Below are positions 55,506-63,885 of a stretch of 64,000 bases of DNA, piece after piece. The stretch spans positions 5,440,501 through 5,504,500 of the forward strand of contig NZ_CP012184.1 of assembly GCF_001420995.1 (NCBI RefSeq), written 5' to 3'. The DNA comes from Pseudonocardia sp. EC080619-01 (GTDB lineage: Bacteria; Actinomycetota; Actinomycetes; Mycobacteriales; Pseudonocardiaceae). The notes under the pieces were generated by a model that saw only the letters and a program-made list of their open reading frames with translations, was not told the origin of the DNA and did no database searches. The position numbers were made by a program, and so were the translations under genes. How positions within the stretch are numbered: the stretch's first letter is position 1; every line of letters begins with the position of its first letter.

Positions 55506-56917
55506 GCATCACCGGAACCGGCACCACCGCACCGCAGGCGCAGCGCGGGCTCGACGGCGCCACCGACGTCCTCGTCGACTGGGTCGTCGCCGCGGCCGCG
55601 GCGCCGCTGCCCGCCGAGGTCGAGCACCACGTGCGCCGCCTGCTCGTCGACTACGTCGCCGCCGTCGTCCCCGGCTCGGCGACCGACGTCGCGCGGGCGG
55701 TCGCGACCCACGTCGCCGGCACCTACGGGACGACCGGCCGCACCGCCACCGCGATCGGCCTCGGGCCGGTCTCGGCGCCCGGTGCCGCGTTCCTCAACGG
55801 CACGAGCGCCCACAGCCTCGAGGTCGACGACGGCTACACCCCCGGCAGCGTGCACCCGAGCAGCGTCTGCTTCCCGGCCGTGCTCGCCGCGGCGGAGGCC
55901 CGGGGCAGCGACACCACCACGACGATGCGGGCGCTCGCCGTCGCCCTGGAGGCGGTGTCCCGGCTCGCCGCCGCGGGGCACCCCGCGACGTGGCGCAACC
56001 ACTTCCACAACACCCCGCTCGCCGGCGTCGTCGGCGCCACCTGCGGGGTGGCCGTCCTGCACGGCCTCGACGCCGACCGGCTGCACGACGCGCTCGGTGT
56101 CGCGGCCTCGCACGCCGGCGGGCTGTTCGCGTTCCTCGGCAAGAACGCCGAGGTCAAGCGGGTGCACCCGGGCAAGGCCGCGCGCGACGCGATCGTCAGC
56201 GTCGAGCTCGCCGAGGCCGGTGTGACCGGGCCGCGCCCGATCCTGGAGACCCGGCACGGCTACGTCGAGGCGTTCGCCGACGGGGGCTTCGACGCCGGCA
56301 CCCTGCTCGACGGGCTGGGGGAGCGGTGGGTCGTGCTCGACTCCTACGTGAAGCCCTACCCGTCCTGCCGGCACCTGCACGGCCCGATCGACGCCGTGCT
56401 GGCGCTGCGCGCGGAGCACGGGGTGACCGTCGCCGACGTCGCGCGGGTCGACGTCGCGACCTACACCGTCGCCTCGCACCACGCGAGCACCGAGGTGGAC
56501 TCGCTGCTCGACGCCCAGATGAGCATCCCGTTCGCGGTGGCCACCGCCCTCGTCCACGACGAGGTGGGCCTCACCGAGTTCGGTCCCGGCGCCCGCCGCG
56601 ACCCGGCGCTGCTCGATCTCGTCGGCCGGGTCCACGTCCGCGCCGACGAGCAGGCCGACGCGGACTACCCGGTGCTGCGCACCGCCGTGGTGACGCTGAC
56701 CCTGCACGACGGGCGGGAGCTCACCGAGCGGGTCCCGACGCCGTACGGCGAGCCGGGCAACCCGGTCAGCGACGACGAGATGACCGCGAAGCTGGTCCGG
56801 CTCGCCGCGCCGGTGCTCGGGCGCGACGCCGCCACCGGGCTCGCCGCCGAGCTGTGGACCTTCGCCTCGCTCGACGTCGTCGCCCGCACCGACGCCCTCT
56901 GCCGGGGTGCGGCATGA
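55502..56917 (+). CDS. MmgE/PrpD-family protein, copy 2
   Basis: A 471-residue member of the same superfamily as the gene at 52936 but clearly divergent. VDYVAAVVPGSATDVARAVA, HSLEVDDGYTPGSVHPSSVC (active-site Asp/His segment), EVKRVHPGKAARDAIVSVEL and SYVKPYPSCRHLHGPIDAVL are visible. Both paralogs keep the Lys-Pro-Tyr-Pro-x-Cys-Arg substrate-carboxylate motif. Two different PrpD proteins in one operon suggest two steps (for example epimerisation and dehydration) on one tricarboxylic substrate. It is coupled at both ends (GTGA, ATGA). Confidence 0.85.
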   Translation: MSITGTGTTAPQAQRGLDGATDVLVDWVVAAAAAPLPAEVEHHVRRLLVDYVAAVVPGSATDVARAVATHVAGTYGTTGRTATAIGLGPVSAPGAAFLNGTSAHSLEVDDGYTPGSVHPSSVCFPAVLAAAEARGSDTTTTMRALAVALEAVSRLAAAGHPATWRNHFHNTPLAGVVGATCGVAVLHGLDADRLHDALGVAASHAGGLFAFLGKNAEVKRVHPGKAARDAIVSVELAEAGVTGPRPILETRHGYVEAFADGGFDAGTLLDGLGERWVVLDSYVKPYPSCRHLHGPIDAVLALRAEHGVTVADVARVDVATYTVASHHASTEVDSLLDAQMSIPFAVATALVHDEVGLTEFGPGARRDPALLDLVGRVHVRADEQADADYPVLRTAVVTLTLHDGRELTERVPTPYGEPGNPVSDDEMTAKLVRLAAPVLGRDAATGLAAELWTFASLDVVARTDALCRGAA

Positions 56918-59040
56918 CCCAGCTGACCGACCGCCCGGCCGGTGCCGAGGGGCCCGCACGGTCCGACGTGGGCCGGGCGCTGTTCGCCCCCCGCTCCGTC
57001 GCGATCGTCGGCGCCTCCGACGACGCGCGGAAGACGACCGCGCGCCCACTGCGGTTCCTGCGCGAGGCCGGCTTCACCGGCGGCGTCTACCCGGTCAACC
57101 CGCGCCGCGAGACGGTGCTGGGGGAGCGGGCCTGGCCCGACATCGCCTCGCTCCCGGAGGTCCCCGACCACGTCTTCGTCCTCACCGACACCGCGCGCGT
57201 CGTCGACACGGTCCGCGAGTGCGGCGAGGCCGGGGTGCCGCTGGTGACGGTGCTGTCCGGTGGTTTCGGCGAGGGCGGGCCCGAGGGCCGGGAACGGCTC
57301 GACGCGCTGCTCGACGTCGCCCGCCGGTACGGCGTCCGCGTCGTCGGCCCGAACAGCATCGGCGTGGTCAATCCGCGCAACGGCATGCTGCTCACCGCGA
57401 ACGCCGCGTTCGCCGAACCCGACCTGCCCGTCGGGCCGTCGTTCGTCGCGTCCCAGTCGGGCAGCGTCATCGGCGCGCTGATGACCCGGGCGAAGGCCCG
57501 CGGCCTGGGTTTCGCCGGGTTCGTCTCCACCGGCTCCGAGGTCGACCTGACCCTCGGCGAGATCTGTGAGGCCACCCTCGACGACCCCGAGATCGGCTCG
57601 TACACGCTGTTCGTGGAGTCGATGGAGAACGCGGGCCCGCTGGCCCGGTTCGCCGCGGCCGCCGCCGAGCGCGGCCGGCCGGTCACCGTCTACAAGCTGG
57701 GCCGCAGCGACGCGGCCGCGGCCCTGTCGGTGTCGCACACCGGGGCGCTCGCCGGCGAGGACGACGAGGCCGACGCCTTCTTCCGCGCCTGCGGGTTCGC
57801 CCGGGTCGACAACTTCGAGGCGCTCATCGAGGCCGAGGCCCTGCAGCGGCGGATCGGCCCGCCCGGGCCGGTCCGTGCCGACCGGATCGGGGTGATCACC
57901 TCCACCGGGGGCGGCGCCGCGATCGTCGTCGACCAGCTGGAGACCCGCGGCGTCACCGTGGCCCGGCCGAGCCCCGCGGTGTTCCGCGGGCTCGCCGCGC
58001 TCGGCCTCGACGTGGCCGAGAACCTCATCGTCGACCTCACGCTCGCCGGCACCCGGCACGACCTCGTGCTCGGCGCGCTGGACGTGCTCCGCTCCAGCGG
58101 GGAGTTCGATCTCGTCCTGTTCGTCGTCGGCTCCTCGGCGCGGCTCAACCCCGAGCTCGCGGTGTCCGCGATCGCCGAGGCGGCCGCCGGCGGCGAGGTG
58201 CCGCTGGCCGCCTGGGCGCTGCCGGACGCGCTCGAGTCGCTCCGCATGCTGAACGACGCCGGCGTCCCCGCCTTCCGCACCGCGGAGGCCTGCGCGGAGG
58301 CGGTCGCCGCGACCATGGCCCGGCGCCCGGTCGATCCCGCCGTGCTCGGCACCCGGGACACCGGCGCCGCCGAGGCCCCGGCCCGCACGCTCGACGAGAG
58401 CGACTCGGCCGGCGTCCTGGCCGGGCTCGGGGTGTCGTTCCCCGCCGCCACGACGTGCGACGCCGCGGGCGCGCCCGCCGCGGAGCCCGCCTGGCCGGTG
58501 GTGGTCAAGGCGCTGTCGGACCGGCTGCCGCACAAGTCCGACGCCGGTGCGGTCGTCCTCGGCGTGACCGGGCCCGACGAGCTCGCCGGCGCCGTCCGGA
58601 CGATCACCGCGAACGTCGCCGCGCACGACCCCACGATCGAGCTCGGCGGGTTCCTGGTGCAGGAGATGGTCGGTGACGCGGTGGTGGAGGCGCTCGTCGG
58701 CTACCGGGTGAGCCCGTCGGTGGGGCCGCTGGTGATGCTCGCCGCCGGCGGCGTGCACGCCGAGCTCTACGACGACTCGACGCTGCGCCTCGCCCCCGTC
58801 ACCGCCGAGGTGGCCCGGGAGATGGTCGGCGAGGTGACGGCCATGCGCATCGCGCGCGGGTTCCGCGGCGGACCGGCCGGGGACATCGACGCGCTCGTCG
58901 ACACCGTCGTCGCGGTGTCCCGGCTCGCCGTGACCCGGCCCGACGTGGTGGAGGCGGAGGTCAACCCGGTCGCCGTCCGGCCACGCGGGAAGGGAGCCGT
59001 CGCCCTCGACGCACTGGTCCGCGAGGCGGACCGGTCATGA
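56914..59040 (+). CDS. ADP-forming acyl-CoA synthetase, fused alpha-beta
   Basis: A 708-residue protein with the full domain order of NDP-forming acetyl-CoA-type ligases: CoA-binding (FAPRSVAIVGASDDARKTTA, YPVNPRRETVLGERAW), succinyl-CoA-synthetase-like flavodoxin domains (the phosphohistidine in VSHTGALAGEDDEADAFF) and a C-terminal ATP-grasp part (WPVVVKALSDRLPHKSDAG, FLVQEMVGDAVVEALVGYR, VEAEVNPVAVRP). It would make or use a CoA ester with ATP. Here it likely activates the acid processed by the PrpD and dehydrogenase proteins. Confidence 0.88.
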   Translation: MTQLTDRPAGAEGPARSDVGRALFAPRSVAIVGASDDARKTTARPLRFLREAGFTGGVYPVNPRRETVLGERAWPDIASLPEVPDHVFVLTDTARVVDTVRECGEAGVPLVTVLSGGFGEGGPEGRERLDALLDVARRYGVRVVGPNSIGVVNPRNGMLLTANAAFAEPDLPVGPSFVASQSGSVIGALMTRAKARGLGFAGFVSTGSEVDLTLGEICEATLDDPEIGSYTLFVESMENAGPLARFAAAAAERGRPVTVYKLGRSDAAAALSVSHTGALAGEDDEADAFFRACGFARVDNFEALIEAEALQRRIGPPGPVRADRIGVITSTGGGAAIVVDQLETRGVTVARPSPAVFRGLAALGLDVAENLIVDLTLAGTRHDLVLGALDVLRSSGEFDLVLFVVGSSARLNPELAVSAIAEAAAGGEVPLAAWALPDALESLRMLNDAGVPAFRTAEACAEAVAATMARRPVDPAVLGTRDTGAAEAPARTLDESDSAGVLAGLGVSFPAATTCDAAGAPAAEPAWPVVVKALSDRLPHKSDAGAVVLGVTGPDELAGAVRTITANVAAHDPTIELGGFLVQEMVGDAVVEALVGYRVSPSVGPLVMLAAGGVHAELYDDSTLRLAPVTAEVAREMVGEVTAMRIARGFRGGPAGDIDALVDTVVAVSRLAVTRPDVVEAEVNPVAVRPRGKGAVALDALVREADRS

Positions 59041-59085
59041 TCCGTCCGCCCCGCCCGTGAACCGACACACATCCGAGGACACACC

Positions 59086-60291
59086 ATGGACGTGAAGATC
59101 AACGACTTGTCGCTGACCTACGGCGACTTCACCGCGGTCGAGCACCTCAGCCTCCACATCTCCGACGGCGAGTCCCTGGTGCTGCTCGGGCAGTCGGGGT
59201 GCGGCAAGACCAGCACGATGCGCTGCGTCGCCGGTCTGGAGGACCCGAGCGGCGGCTCGATCGCGATCGGCGGGACGACCGTGTTCGACGCGGCCGCCGG
59301 GCTCAACGTCGCACCGAACAAGCGCAACGTGGGCCTGGTCTTCCAGTCCTACGCGGTGTGGCCGCACATGACGGTGCTGGAGAACGTGTCGTTCCCGCTG
59401 CGGATGAAGCGGCGCCCGAAGGCCGAGATCCGCACCCGGGCCCTGGAGACCCTGGAGCTCGTCGGGCTGGCGCACCTCGCCGGCAAGGGCGCGAGCCTGC
59501 TGTCCGGCGGCCAGATGCAGCGGGTCGCGCTGGCACGGAGCCTGGCGATGGAGCCGAACGTCATGCTGCTCGACGAGCCGCTGTCCAACCTGGACGCCCG
59601 GCTCCGCGAGGACCTGCGGGTGGAGCTGCGCCGGCTGCAGCTCGAGCTCGGGCTGACCTCGATCTACGTCACCCACGACCAGGGCGAGGCGCTGGCCCTC
59701 GCCGACCGCATCGCGATCATGCAGCACGGACGGATCTCGCAGCTGTCCACGCCGGTGGAGACCTACCGGAGCCCCGCGTCGGCGTCGATCGCGGAGTTCC
59801 TCGGGGTCGCGAACATCTTCCCGGTCGCCGCGCCGCGGGCGGGGGAGCGGCGGCTGCGGCTGGCCGGTCACGACGTCGAGATCGCCGCCGACGCCGTCGT
59901 CCCGCCGGGCGACGACCTCAGCGTCTGCATCCGGCCCGAGCACGTCCGGGTGCGGACCGAGCCGCGCGACGCGGGCCCGAACTCGTGGCCCGGCACCGTC
60001 ACCGTCAGCGTGTTCCAGGGCTCCTTCATCCGGTGCTCGGTCGCGCTCGACGCCGGGCCGACGCTGGAGGTCCAGACCCAGGACGCGTCGGTCCCGGTGC
60101 GCCAGCACGACCGGGTGCACGTCGAGATCGACCCCGCCCACGTCCAGGTCCTCCCCCGGGAGGCCGGGCCCGCCGACGCGGCCCCGGGGCCGGACGCCGC
60201 CGGTGACGCCGGCCGGGCGGCCCCCGGCGACGCGGCCCCGCGGACGTCGCACGACCGGCCGGTCGCGGCGTCCGCGACCCGGGAGGGCTGA
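59086..60291 (+). CDS. ABC importer ATPase (iron/putrescine/organic-acid type) with TOBE domain
   Basis: A 401-residue ATPase. Walker A is GQSGCGKTS, the Q-loop VFQSYAVWPH, signature LLSGGQMQRVALARSL, Walker B MLLDEPLSNLDARLRE and switch VTHDQ. After residue 240 comes a TOBE regulatory domain (FLGVANIF, CIRPEHVRV) and an Ala/Gly/Pro-rich C-terminal tail. It belongs to the CUT/FbpC-PotA class. The gene follows the synthetase by 45 nt and is followed by the fused permease after 3 nt. Confidence 0.9.
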   Translation: MDVKINDLSLTYGDFTAVEHLSLHISDGESLVLLGQSGCGKTSTMRCVAGLEDPSGGSIAIGGTTVFDAAAGLNVAPNKRNVGLVFQSYAVWPHMTVLENVSFPLRMKRRPKAEIRTRALETLELVGLAHLAGKGASLLSGGQMQRVALARSLAMEPNVMLLDEPLSNLDARLREDLRVELRRLQLELGLTSIYVTHDQGEALALADRIAIMQHGRISQLSTPVETYRSPASASIAEFLGVANIFPVAAPRAGERRLRLAGHDVEIAADAVVPPGDDLSVCIRPEHVRVRTEPRDAGPNSWPGTVTVSVFQGSFIRCSVALDAGPTLEVQTQDASVPVRQHDRVHVEIDPAHVQVLPREAGPADAAPGPDAAGDAGRAAPGDAAPRTSHDRPVAASATREG

Positions 60292-60294
60292 GCC

Positions 60295-62040
60295 GTGGCG
60301 ATCCTCCAGGAGCCGCCCCGCACCGGCACGGGAGAGACCGCGGCACCCCCGCCGCGCGCACGCACCGGCCGGCGCCGCCTCCGGCTGCCGACCGTGCTCG
60401 TCCTGGTCGTGCTGGCGGTGCTCATCGTGCTGCCCGCGGCGATGGTGCTGCTCGCGGCGTTCAGCGTGGACGTCCCCCGCCCCGGGAACATCACCTGGGA
60501 CCTCACGCTCGGCAACTTCGGGGTGTTCACCGACCCGCAGACGCTGACGGCGTTCGGGAACTCGATGGTGATCGGCGTCGTGTCGACGGCGCTGGCCTGC
60601 CTCATCGGCGGATCGCTGGCGTTCCTCGCCGCGCGCAGCGACATCCCGGTCCCGCGCTTCGTCTACCTGGTCGGCCTGATGCCGATCTTCCTGCCGTCCT
60701 ACGTCGGCGCACTGGCCTGGTCCATGCTCGGCGGCCCCAACGCCGGCCTGCTCAACATCGCGCAGGCCGACCTCGGACTCTCCCTGCCGCTGGACATGTA
60801 CTCCGTGCCGGGGATGATCGTCGTCTTCGCGATGTACTACTCGCCCTACACCTTCCTGCTGGTGCACGGCGCGATGTCGATGATGAGCCCGGACCTGGAG
60901 GAGGCCGCGCGGGTGCACGGCGCGACGTCGCGCCGGATGCTGGGCCTGGTCTCGTTCCCGCTCGCCACCCCGGCGCTCATCGGCTCGGCGATGCTGACCT
61001 TCATCCTGGTCTTCGAGAACTTCCCGGTCGCGCAGGTGCTCGGCACGCCGGGCGGCGTGGACACCCTCCCGACGCTGATCTTCCGGCTGCTCAACACCAG
61101 CCCGTCGCGGGGCAACGAGAGCGCCGCGATCGCGGTCGTGCTCGTCGCCGTCGTGCTGCTCGCCACCTGGCTGCAGCAGCGGATGCTGGCGAAGCGGTCG
61201 TTCACCACGGTGACCGGCAAGGGCGTCCGGCAGAAGAAGGTCGCGCTGGGCCGGGCCCGGATCCCGGCGCTCGTCGCCGTCCTGGGCTTCTTCGCGCTGT
61301 CGATCGTGCTGCCGGTGCTGGCGCTCGTGACCGTCGCCGGTCAGAGCTCGCCCTACCTGACCTCGCTGACCCAGCTCGCCGAGCCGGGCGGGCTCGACTT
61401 CAGCTCGTTCTCCGACGTGCTGGTCTCGTCGAGCTTCCAGGAGGCGGCCTGGCACAGCCTGGTCGTCAGCGTGTTCGCGGCGAGTGCCGGCGTGGTGCTG
61501 GCGTTCCTGTGCGGCTACCTCGTCTACCGCACCCGGGCGACCGGGCGGTCGCTGGTCGAGGGGATCTCGATGATCCCGCTGGCGCTGCCGGCCGTCGTGC
61601 TCGGCATGGGCCTGCTGTGGACATGGCTGGTCATGCCGGTCCCGCTCTACGGCACCCTCGCCGTCCTCGTCATCGCGTTCCTGGCCGTGCAGTCGCCGCA
61701 GGGCTTCCGCGGCGTCGCCTCCTCGATCCTCGCGACCGACCGCGACCTCGAGGACTCCGCGGTGATGCTCGGTGCGCACCGGGCCCGTGCGGTCACCAGC
61801 GTGACGGTGCCGCTGATGAAGGTGGGCCTGCTGTCGACGTTCCTGCTGCTGCTCATGCTCAGCATGCGCGAGCTGACCGTGCCGCTGTTCCTCTACACCA
61901 GCGACACCGAGATCCTCTCGATCGCGATCTACGACGCGTTCGAGAACGGCGGCGCGCTGCGCGAGGCCGCGGCGATGAGCGTCATCTACACCGCCTTCAT
62001 GTTCGTCCTGTCCTACATCCCCCGCCGCCTCGCGCGGTAG
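60295..62040 (+). CDS. ABC importer permease, two fused membrane domains
   Basis: A 581-residue FbpB-like permease with about 12 hydrophobic helices and two EAA loops: EEAARVHGATSRRMLGLVSFP in the first half and EDSAVMLGAHRARAVTSVTVP in the second. The N-terminal 35 residues are cytoplasmic and basic. A single fused permease working with one ATPase and one binding protein is usual for ferric-iron and 2-aminoethylphosphonate importers and also for some organic acid importers. The operon context favours an organic acid. Confidence 0.88.
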   Translation: MAILQEPPRTGTGETAAPPPRARTGRRRLRLPTVLVLVVLAVLIVLPAAMVLLAAFSVDVPRPGNITWDLTLGNFGVFTDPQTLTAFGNSMVIGVVSTALACLIGGSLAFLAARSDIPVPRFVYLVGLMPIFLPSYVGALAWSMLGGPNAGLLNIAQADLGLSLPLDMYSVPGMIVVFAMYYSPYTFLLVHGAMSMMSPDLEEAARVHGATSRRMLGLVSFPLATPALIGSAMLTFILVFENFPVAQVLGTPGGVDTLPTLIFRLLNTSPSRGNESAAIAVVLVAVVLLATWLQQRMLAKRSFTTVTGKGVRQKKVALGRARIPALVAVLGFFALSIVLPVLALVTVAGQSSPYLTSLTQLAEPGGLDFSSFSDVLVSSSFQEAAWHSLVVSVFAASAGVVLAFLCGYLVYRTRATGRSLVEGISMIPLALPAVVLGMGLLWTWLVMPVPLYGTLAVLVIAFLAVQSPQGFRGVASSILATDRDLEDSAVMLGAHRARAVTSVTVPLMKVGLLSTFLLLLMLSMRELTVPLFLYTSDTEILSIAIYDAFENGGALREAAAMSVIYTAFMFVLSYIPRRLAR

Positions 62041-62086
62041 TCACACCGGCGGACGACGGCGTCCGTCCCGGCAAAGGAGCTGACCC

Positions 62087-63226
62087 ATGAAGAGGACACG
62101 CACGAGCGGCCTGGTCGCCGCACTCGCGGCGGGCGGCCTGCTGCTCGCAGGCTGCGGCGGGGGTGGTGGCGGCGGCACCGACACCGTCACCGAGGGGATG
62201 CTCGCGCTGCCCGCCGTGGACGACGCGAACGGCCTCGTCGTCGACGGCGAGCAGGTCGCCGACGCCGCCCTGCTGGAGGCCGCCCGCGGCGACACGCTCG
62301 TCTGGTTCACCGGGTCCGGCAGCGAGAGCGCCGAGCTGACCGCGGACCGGTTCACCGCGGAGACCGGCGTCCAGGTCGAGGTGACGCGGATGCCGTCGGC
62401 GAAGCTCAACGAGCGGGTGCTCAGCGAGGCCGGGGCCGGGCGGCTGTCGGCGGGCGTCGTCACGATCACCGACCCGCTGCTCGCCGAGGGCCTCGCCGAG
62501 CAGGACGTGTTCGTGCCCTACACCGAGATGCCGACCCACGACACGCTGACCGGCACCGAGAACGTGACGTGGGACGGCGGGGCCTACTACACGTCGTACT
62601 ACTCGGCCTACGCGTTCGCCTACAACAACCGGGCCGTCGAGGCCGGGAACGTCCCGTCCAGCTGGAACGACCTGCTGGACCCGCGGTGGAAGGGCCGCAT
62701 GGGCGTCGTCAACGCCGGGGCGGGCGGCACCGTGCAGGGCCTGGCCGCGTTCCAGGAGGACGTCATCGGCCCGGACTACTGGGCCGGGCTCGCCGCGCAG
62801 CAGCCGCGGATCTTCGACACCACCTCGGTGCAGCTGGAGGCACTCGCCCGCGGCGAGATTGAGATCGCGACGGCCGGCTTCAACAGCACCTACGGCGCGG
62901 AGCGGTCCGGGGCGCCGATCAAGCTCGTCGTGCCCGAGGAGGGCGTGTCCGGCACCTTCAACATGCAGGGCCTGACCAGTACCGGGCAGGACAGCCCGGC
63001 CGCGAAGCTGTTCATGAACTGGACCTGGTCGAAGTCGGGCCAGCAGTTCGCCGCCGCGCAGGGGTTCATCGGGGCCCGCACCGACATCGAACAGGTCCCG
63101 ACCGGTGACTACCGGCTCCCGAAGGCCGACGACCCGTCGTTCGTCGTCTACAGCCCGGAGCAGGCGGAGACCGAGGGCGCCGACATCGTCCGGCGCTGGA
63201 ACCAGACCTTCGGCTTCAACGGCTGA
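62087..63226 (+). CDS. ABC importer substrate-binding lipoprotein (FbpA/PotD type)
   Basis: A 379-residue binding protein. The signal peptide ends in the lipobox LLLAGC with Cys at about 23, followed by a glycine run. The type II binding fold shows in LVWFTGSGSESAELTADRFT, AYAFAYNNRAVEAGNVPSSW, DLLDPRWKGRMGVVNAGAGG and QFAAAQGFIGARTDIEQVP. Iron-liganding adjacent tyrosines typical of FbpA are not evident at the expected late position, which argues for an organic ligand. RBS AAAGGAG lies 15-9 nt upstream. Confidence 0.88.
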   Translation: MKRTRTSGLVAALAAGGLLLAGCGGGGGGGTDTVTEGMLALPAVDDANGLVVDGEQVADAALLEAARGDTLVWFTGSGSESAELTADRFTAETGVQVEVTRMPSAKLNERVLSEAGAGRLSAGVVTITDPLLAEGLAEQDVFVPYTEMPTHDTLTGTENVTWDGGAYYTSYYSAYAFAYNNRAVEAGNVPSSWNDLLDPRWKGRMGVVNAGAGGTVQGLAAFQEDVIGPDYWAGLAAQQPRIFDTTSVQLEALARGEIEIATAGFNSTYGAERSGAPIKLVVPEEGVSGTFNMQGLTSTGQDSPAAKLFMNWTWSKSGQQFAAAQGFIGARTDIEQVPTGDYRLPKADDPSFVVYSPEQAETEGADIVRRWNQTFGFNG

Positions 63227-63242
63227 CCCGGTCCACCCCACG

Positions 63243-63274
63243 GGACGCCCCGGTCCGACAGGACCGGGGCGTCC
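63243..63274. terminator. Strong terminator hairpin after the PrpD-ABC operon
   Basis: A perfect 14-bp stem (63243-63256 / 63261-63274, GGACGCCCCGGTCC and its complement) with a 4-nt loop GACA starts 17 nt after the binding-protein stop. It is followed by GTCTATCTG rather than a U-run. Confidence 0.75.
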
Positions 63275-63283
63275 GTCTATCTG

Positions 63284-63336
63284 CGCCCACCCGCCCCACC
63301 CGCCCCACCCGCCCCACCCGACCTCCCCGACCTCCC
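63284..63336 (+). repeat. Tandem 9-bp repeats
   Basis: Three perfect CGCCCCACC units (63292-63318), preceded by one with a deletion and followed by two CGACCTCCC units, keep a strict 9-bp period. No coding role is evident; they lie between two convergent genes. Confidence 0.75.
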
Positions 63337-63341
63337 CACGG

Positions 63342-63403
63342 ACGCTCACCGGTTCCGTCGACGCGCACGCGATCGGGCGAGCGCCGGCGGAACCGGTGAG
63401 CGT
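63342..63403. repeat. GGTGAGCG-family inverted repeat, third copy
   Basis: Perfect 16-bp arms (63342-63357 and 63388-63403) enclose a centre with GCGATCGGGCGAGCG. The arm ends and centre match the elements at 21888-21945 and 22073-22094, 41 kb away, so this is a dispersed intergenic repeat. It sits between convergent genes. Confidence 0.65.
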
Positions 63404-63417
63404 GTCGTGGTCGGTGA

Positions 63418-63885
63418 TCAGTCCAGGAGGATCAGGGAGAGTTTGCGGGCCGCGCATGCGGGGCGTGGTGAGTGCTCCAGCTCCACGGTGAAGTCGATCG
63501 CGACGAGGACGCCGCGGTCGCGGGGCTCGGCGTCCGCGACCGTCGCGTGCAGCCGGACGCGGGACCCCACCGGGACCGGCGCCGGGAACCGGACCCGGTC
63601 CCAGCCGTAGTTGAGCCGCGCCGTCCCCAGCTCGAACCGGTACAGGTCGCCGGCCAGCGCGGAGATCAGCGACAGCGTGAGCTGGCCGTGCGCGATCGTG
63701 CGGCCGTAGGGCCCGGACGCGGCCCGCTCGCGGTCGACGTGGATCCACTGGTGGTCGCCGGTCGCCGCGGCGAACGCGTCGATGCGGTCCTGGTCCACGG
63801 TGGTCCACGGCCCCGTGCCGAGCTCGGCGCCGATCGCGGCGTCGAGCCCGTCCCGGGTGGAGACGACGAGCGGGCCGCCCGTCAC
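63418..63885 (-). CDS. MaoC-like (R)-specific enoyl-CoA hydratase
   Basis: A 155-residue hot-dog-fold protein. The hydratase motif appears as FAAATGDHQWIHVDRERA followed by YGRTIAHGQLTLSL (catalytic Asp and His). It would hydrate an enoyl-CoA in an (R)-specific manner. GTG start overlaps the stop of the upstream SDR gene by 4 nt, so the two are coupled, a pairing common in fatty-acid or polyhydroxyalkanoate side pathways. It converges on the PrpD-ABC operon and is probably unrelated to it. Confidence 0.85.
   Translation of the reverse strand: MTGGPLVVSTRDGLDAAIGAELGTGPWTTVDQDRIDAFAAATGDHQWIHVDRERAASGPYGRTIAHGQLTLSLISALAGDLYRFELGTARLNYGWDRVRFPAPVPVGSRVRLHATVADAEPRDRGVLVAIDFTVELEHSPRPACAARKLSLILLD

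Noticed and set aside
63284..63336. Possible CRISPR-like array
   Set aside because: The 9-bp units are contiguous with no spacers and no cas gene is nearby; it is a simple tandem repeat.
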